From positions 1 through 7,989 of the forward strand of contig ONVG01000059.1 of assembly GCA_900321195.1 (NCBI GenBank): a stretch of DNA of 7,989 bases. Direction: 5' to 3'. The position numbers and the translations under genes were made by a program. The notes beneath the pieces were generated by a model. The model did not search any database. It was not told the DNA's origin and saw nothing but the letters and a program-made list of their open reading frames with translations. The stretch is from an uncultured Eubacteriales bacterium. Its GTDB lineage: Bacteria > Bacillota > Clostridia > Oscillospirales > Acutalibacteraceae. Shown one piece after another: positions 5,774 to 7,989 of this stretch (the stretch's first letter is position 1; every line of letters starts with the position of its first letter).

Positions 5774-6216
5774 CACTTGTCACCGCTTTTTTCTTTATTT
5801 GTTACTACCGAGCCTAAAACGCCGTTTACGAAAGAGCCGTCCTCGGCTGTTGCATAGCTCTTTGCAAGCTCTACAGCTTCATTTATGACAACGCTCTGCG
5901 GAACGTCCTTTACATAGTACAGCTCAAAAACAGCCATTCTCAGAATAGTAAGCGATATCTTTGATATCCTGTTTTTCTTCCAGCCCTTCAGATTTTTCTC
6001 TATGATATCGTCTATCTCATCCTTATGCTCTTTTACGCCTTTTATAAGACGCTCCGCATAACTGCCGACCTTGATATCACGGGCATCGAATGCATCATCA
6101 AATGCGTCCTGAGTTTCGTCATCGCGGAATATGCTCTCAAATACAAATCCGAGTGCCTGTTCTCTTTCCTCACGCCTTGTAAGCGGCTTGCTTCCGCTCT
6201 TTTTTGAATTATCCAT
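5773..6216 (-). CDS. nusB: transcription antitermination factor NusB
   Basis: A 147-residue all-helical NusB protein. It binds boxA RNA with NusE (ribosomal protein S10) and keeps RNA polymerase elongating through rRNA operons. The N-terminal signature LTRREEREQALGFVFE (12-27) and the C-terminal block with ISKISLTILRMAVFEL (84-99), DVPQSVVINEAVELAKSY (104-121) and FVNGVLGSV (129-137) are diagnostic. Length is normal for the family. The ATG at 6216 has GAGGAG at 6224-6229, seven nt upstream. It lies 20 nt after the tyrS stop with no terminator between, and its stop codon overlaps the next start, so it is the second gene of the T-box-controlled operon. Confidence 0.97.
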   Translation of the reverse strand: MDNSKKSGSKPLTRREEREQALGFVFESIFRDDETQDAFDDAFDARDIKVGSYAERLIKGVKEHKDEIDDIIEKNLKGWKKNRISKISLTILRMAVFELYYVKDVPQSVVINEAVELAKSYATAEDGSFVNGVLGSVVTNKEKSGDK

Positions 6217-6236
6217 ATATACTCTCCTCTTTCATA

Positions 6237-7463
6237 TCATTTGAGAATAGCCTTGTGGAAAACCTTCTTACCCTTTCTTATAACTATATATCCCTTTTCA
6301 AACTGTTCTCTGCTTATTTCAGCCTTTACATCGGTAAGCTTTTCATCATCGACAGAGATACCGCCCTGCTGTATAAGCCTTCTTGCCTCAGCCTTTGAGG
6401 GTACGAGCTTTGTTTCTGCAAGCAGGTCGATAAGACCTATCTTTCCGTCAGTGAAAAGTGAGCCGTCAAGCTCTGTAGAAGGCATATTGTCTGTATCGGA
6501 CTTGCTTGAAAACAGCGCTCTTGCGCCTTCAAGAGCCTTCTGAGCCTCTTCTTCGCCGTGAACGAGCTTTGTAAGCTCAAATGCAAGTATCTCCTTGGCT
6601 TTATTAAGGTCACTGCCCTCAAGCTTTGCAAGCTCATTTATCTCCTGCATAGGAACGAATGTCAGCATTTTCAGACATTTTATAACATCACTGTCTGCAA
6701 CATTTCTCCAGTACTGGAAGAAATCGAATGGGCTTGTTTTTTCGGCGTCGAGCCATACAGCGCCCTTTTCGGTCTTGCCCATCTTCTTGCCCTCGGAATT
6801 GAGAAGAAGATTTATAGTCATAGCGTATGAGTCCTTGCCGAGCTTTCTTCTGATAAGCTCTGTGCCGCCGAGCATATTGCTCCACTGGTCGTCACCGCCG
6901 AACTGCAGATTACAGCCGTAACGCTTGTACAGTGAAAGGAAGTCGTAGCTCTGCATTATCATGTAGTTGAATTCAAGGAAGCTGAGTCCTCTTTCCATGC
7001 GCTGCTTGTAGCATTCAGCCGTAAGCATGCGGTTAACGCTGAAGCATGCGCCGACATCTCTGAGAAGCTCTACATAGTTAAGATCAAGAAGCCAATCGGC
7101 ATTATTTACCATAATAGCCTTGCCGTCAGAGAAGTCTATGAAACGGCTCATCTGCTTTTTGAAGCATTCACAGTTATGCTGTATGGTTTCCTGAGTCATC
7201 ATTTTTCTCATATCGGTCTTGCCCGAAGGGTCGCCTATCATAGCCGTACCGCCGCCGATAAGCGCTATAGGCTTATTTCCTGCCATTTGAAGCCTTTTCA
7301 TAAGGCAAAGCGCCATGAAATGACCTACATGAAGGCTGTCTGCCGTAGGGTCAAAGCCTATATAGAATACTGCCTTTCCGCTGTTGATAAGCTCTCTTAT
7401 TTCCTTTTCGTCTGTTGTCTGAGCGATAAGTCCACGCTCCTGAAGTTCTTCAAATACTCCCAT
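6237..7463 (-). CDS. tyrS: tyrosyl-tRNA synthetase
   Basis: A 408-residue class I TyrRS that attaches tyrosine to tRNA-Tyr. The start is set at ATG 7463 (MGVFEELQERGLIAQTTDEK), the usual N-terminus, preceded by AAAGGACAAGG. The open frame runs 20 codons further to 7523, but that extension lies across the leader terminator and is not coding. Motifs: tyrosine-binding Y34 in FYIGFDPTADSLHVGH, the HIGH signature as HVGH (45-48), QFGGDDQWSN (187-196), and the KMSKS loop as KMGKT (227-231), which is common in TyrRS. Residues about 341-402 form the C-terminal S4-type RNA-binding domain (KAEARRLIQQGGISVD). It is the first gene of the operon, expressed from a T-box leader. Confidence 0.97.
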   Translation of the reverse strand: MGVFEELQERGLIAQTTDEKEIRELINSGKAVFYIGFDPTADSLHVGHFMALCLMKRLQMAGNKPIALIGGGTAMIGDPSGKTDMRKMMTQETIQHNCECFKKQMSRFIDFSDGKAIMVNNADWLLDLNYVELLRDVGACFSVNRMLTAECYKQRMERGLSFLEFNYMIMQSYDFLSLYKRYGCNLQFGGDDQWSNMLGGTELIRRKLGKDSYAMTINLLLNSEGKKMGKTEKGAVWLDAEKTSPFDFFQYWRNVADSDVIKCLKMLTFVPMQEINELAKLEGSDLNKAKEILAFELTKLVHGEEEAQKALEGARALFSSKSDTDNMPSTELDGSLFTDGKIGLIDLLAETKLVPSKAEARRLIQQGGISVDDEKLTDVKAEISREQFEKGYIVIRKGKKVFHKAILK

Positions 7464-7506
7464 TTTTACCTTGTCCTTTCGTAAAACATTTTTGTTTTTT
7501 GGGGAC

Positions 7507-7536
7507 AAAAAAGCCCCCTGCATAGATACAGAGGGC
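7507..7536 (-). terminator. T-box leader intrinsic terminator
   Basis: Read on the minus strand, GCCCTCTG (7536-7529) pairs with CAGGGGGC (7520-7513) around an 8-nt loop with one U-G wobble, followed by six U residues (7512-7507). The bases 7531-7536 are also needed by the antiterminator, so the two structures exclude each other. It stops transcription before tyrS when tRNA-Tyr is charged. Confidence 0.93.
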
Positions 7537-7780
7537 GATAATATCGCGGTACCACCTCAATTTACCGATACATCTCTGCATCGGCCTTACGGACTGCAAG
7601 CACAGCCTCGCACTGTAACGTGTGCAAAACGGTCAGACTTAATGCTTTTTAAAAGCTTTCTCGGTCTGACGGCTCAAAGATGTATTTCATCAGCCGCTGA
7701 CGGATATTTACACCACCCATATCCTCTCTTTGCCCAGCACTGCCGATTACTTCTTCTTATCACAGCCGATATTATATATA
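7507..7780 (-). promoter_or_regulatory. T-box leader with Tyr (UAC) specifier ahead of tyrS
   Basis: A tRNA-sensing leader of about 315 nt between the tyrS promoter and start. The conserved T-box AGGTGGTACCGCG is at 7557-7545 (minus). The antiterminator folds as GAGG (7558-7555), bulge UGGUACC (7554-7548), stem GCGAU/AUCGC (7547-7535) and CCUC (7534-7531). Stem III is the 8-bp hairpin at 7584-7565 with a GAGA loop. Another stem is GTCAGAC/GTCTGAC (7670-7632). Stem I carries AGUA (7751-7748), an AGAGAG bulge before GGATAT/ATATCC (7724-7702) with GGUGGUG in the apical loop, and on its 3' side a specifier loop containing UAC (7684-7682) followed by A, the tyrosine codon. Uncharged tRNA-Tyr pairs with UAC and the UGGU bulge and lets transcription pass into the operon. 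Confidence 0.95.
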
Positions 7781-7786
7781 GAGTAT

Positions 7787-7815
7787 AGTATAAACATTTT
7801 TTCTTATTTTGTCAA
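7787..7815 (-). promoter_or_regulatory. promoter of the tyrS operon
   Basis: On the minus strand TTGACA (7815-7810) and TATACT (7792-7787) are separated by 17 nt, with an A-rich spacer. It places the transcription start near 7780, just before the base of T-box stem I. An A/T-rich stretch lies upstream of the -35 box. Confidence 0.9.
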
Positions 7816-7859
7816 CTGTATATTACAAAAAATTCATGCAATTTATTTTCAAAAAATGC

Positions 7860-7888
7860 TTGACAAAGCGCAGGCGAGTGTGTATAAT
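7860..7888 (+). promoter_or_regulatory. perfect consensus promoter of tRNA-Leu
   Basis: TTGACA (7860-7865) and TATAAT (7883-7888) are both exact consensus with a 17-nt spacer. An A-tract (7851-7856) directly upstream resembles an UP element, as expected for a stable-RNA promoter. The start site would be near 7895, about 20 nt before the mature tRNA 5' end. It is divergent from the tyrS promoter; the two -35 boxes are 44 nt apart. Confidence 0.92.
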
Positions 7889-7915
7889 AATACATGTTCT
7901 CAAAAGAAAATATAT

Positions 7916-7989
7916 GCGAGTGTGCTGGAATTGGCAGACAGGCACGTTTGAGGGGCGTGTGTTGCATGACGTACGGGTTCAAGTCCCGT
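7916..7989 (+). tRNA. tRNA-Leu (anticodon GAG), partial at the window edge
   Basis: The acceptor strand GCGAGTG (7916-7922) is followed by TG, a D-arm with stem CTG/CAG around GAATTGGCAGA, and an anticodon stem CACGT/GCGTG with loop TTGAGGG, giving anticodon GAG, which reads leucine codons CUC and CUU. A long variable arm follows, as in class II tRNAs such as tRNA-Leu, then the T-arm ACGGG-TTCAAGT-CCCGT ending exactly at the window end. The last seven acceptor bases, the discriminator and any encoded CCA lie outside. All visible stems pair. Confidence 0.95.

Noticed and set aside
7464..7523. N-terminal extension of TyrRS beginning MQGAFLSPKNKN
   Set aside because: The extension would be read from the leader terminator and its U-run; the conserved TyrRS N-terminus MGVFEELQ begins at 7463 with its own RBS.

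Overview
The window looks like a chromosomal piece of a moderately AT-rich Firmicute of class Clostridia, most likely a Ruminococcus-like member of the Oscillospiraceae. Supporting signs are consensus sigma-A promoters, strong AGGAGG ribosome binding sites, a T-box leader ahead of tyrS, a second Kae1/TsaD-like protein, and GC-rich intergenic repeats in an AT-rich background. The genus is an inference from gene style and order, not a database result.

Left part (1-2974). A possible C-terminal tail of an upstream gene ends at 84. A GC-rich non-coding element follows (about 101-440), built from three copies of a small hairpin joined to a TGTCGATT-type box, one copy inverted relative to the other two. 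Next is a two-gene unit on the plus strand: a PadR-family repressor (520-1092) behind a consensus promoter that carries two related palindromes, and an overlapping three-domain membrane flavoprotein (1061-2671) made of a flavodoxin-like reductase with a Cys cluster, an SCP2-like lipid-binding domain and a multi-pass C-terminus. Facing its stop codon on the minus strand is the intact 5' end (promoter, RBS, about 15 codons) of what looks like an XRE-family regulator gene that has lost the rest of its body. This suggests a rearrangement junction near 2672.

Middle (2975-3374). A small two-helix membrane protein of unknown function is followed by a strong hairpin terminator that can work in both directions.

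Right part (3463-7815, minus strand). A compact four-gene operon is read in the order tyrS, nusB, Kae1/TsaD-like paralog, glmM, with gaps of 20 nt, a TGATG overlap and 7 nt. It starts at a consensus promoter and a T-box leader of about 315 nt with a UAC (Tyr) specifier, so uncharged tRNA-Tyr should raise not only tyrosyl-tRNA synthetase but, unless internal promoters exist, also a transcription antitermination factor, the Kae1-like protein and the amino-sugar mutase for cell-wall precursors. At the right edge, divergent from tyrS and behind its own perfect consensus promoter, a tRNA-Leu(GAG) gene runs off the window.

The right-hand operon is ordinary core genome. The less ordinary material is the repeat element, the PadR/flavoprotein unit, the XRE remnant and the Kae1-like paralog.
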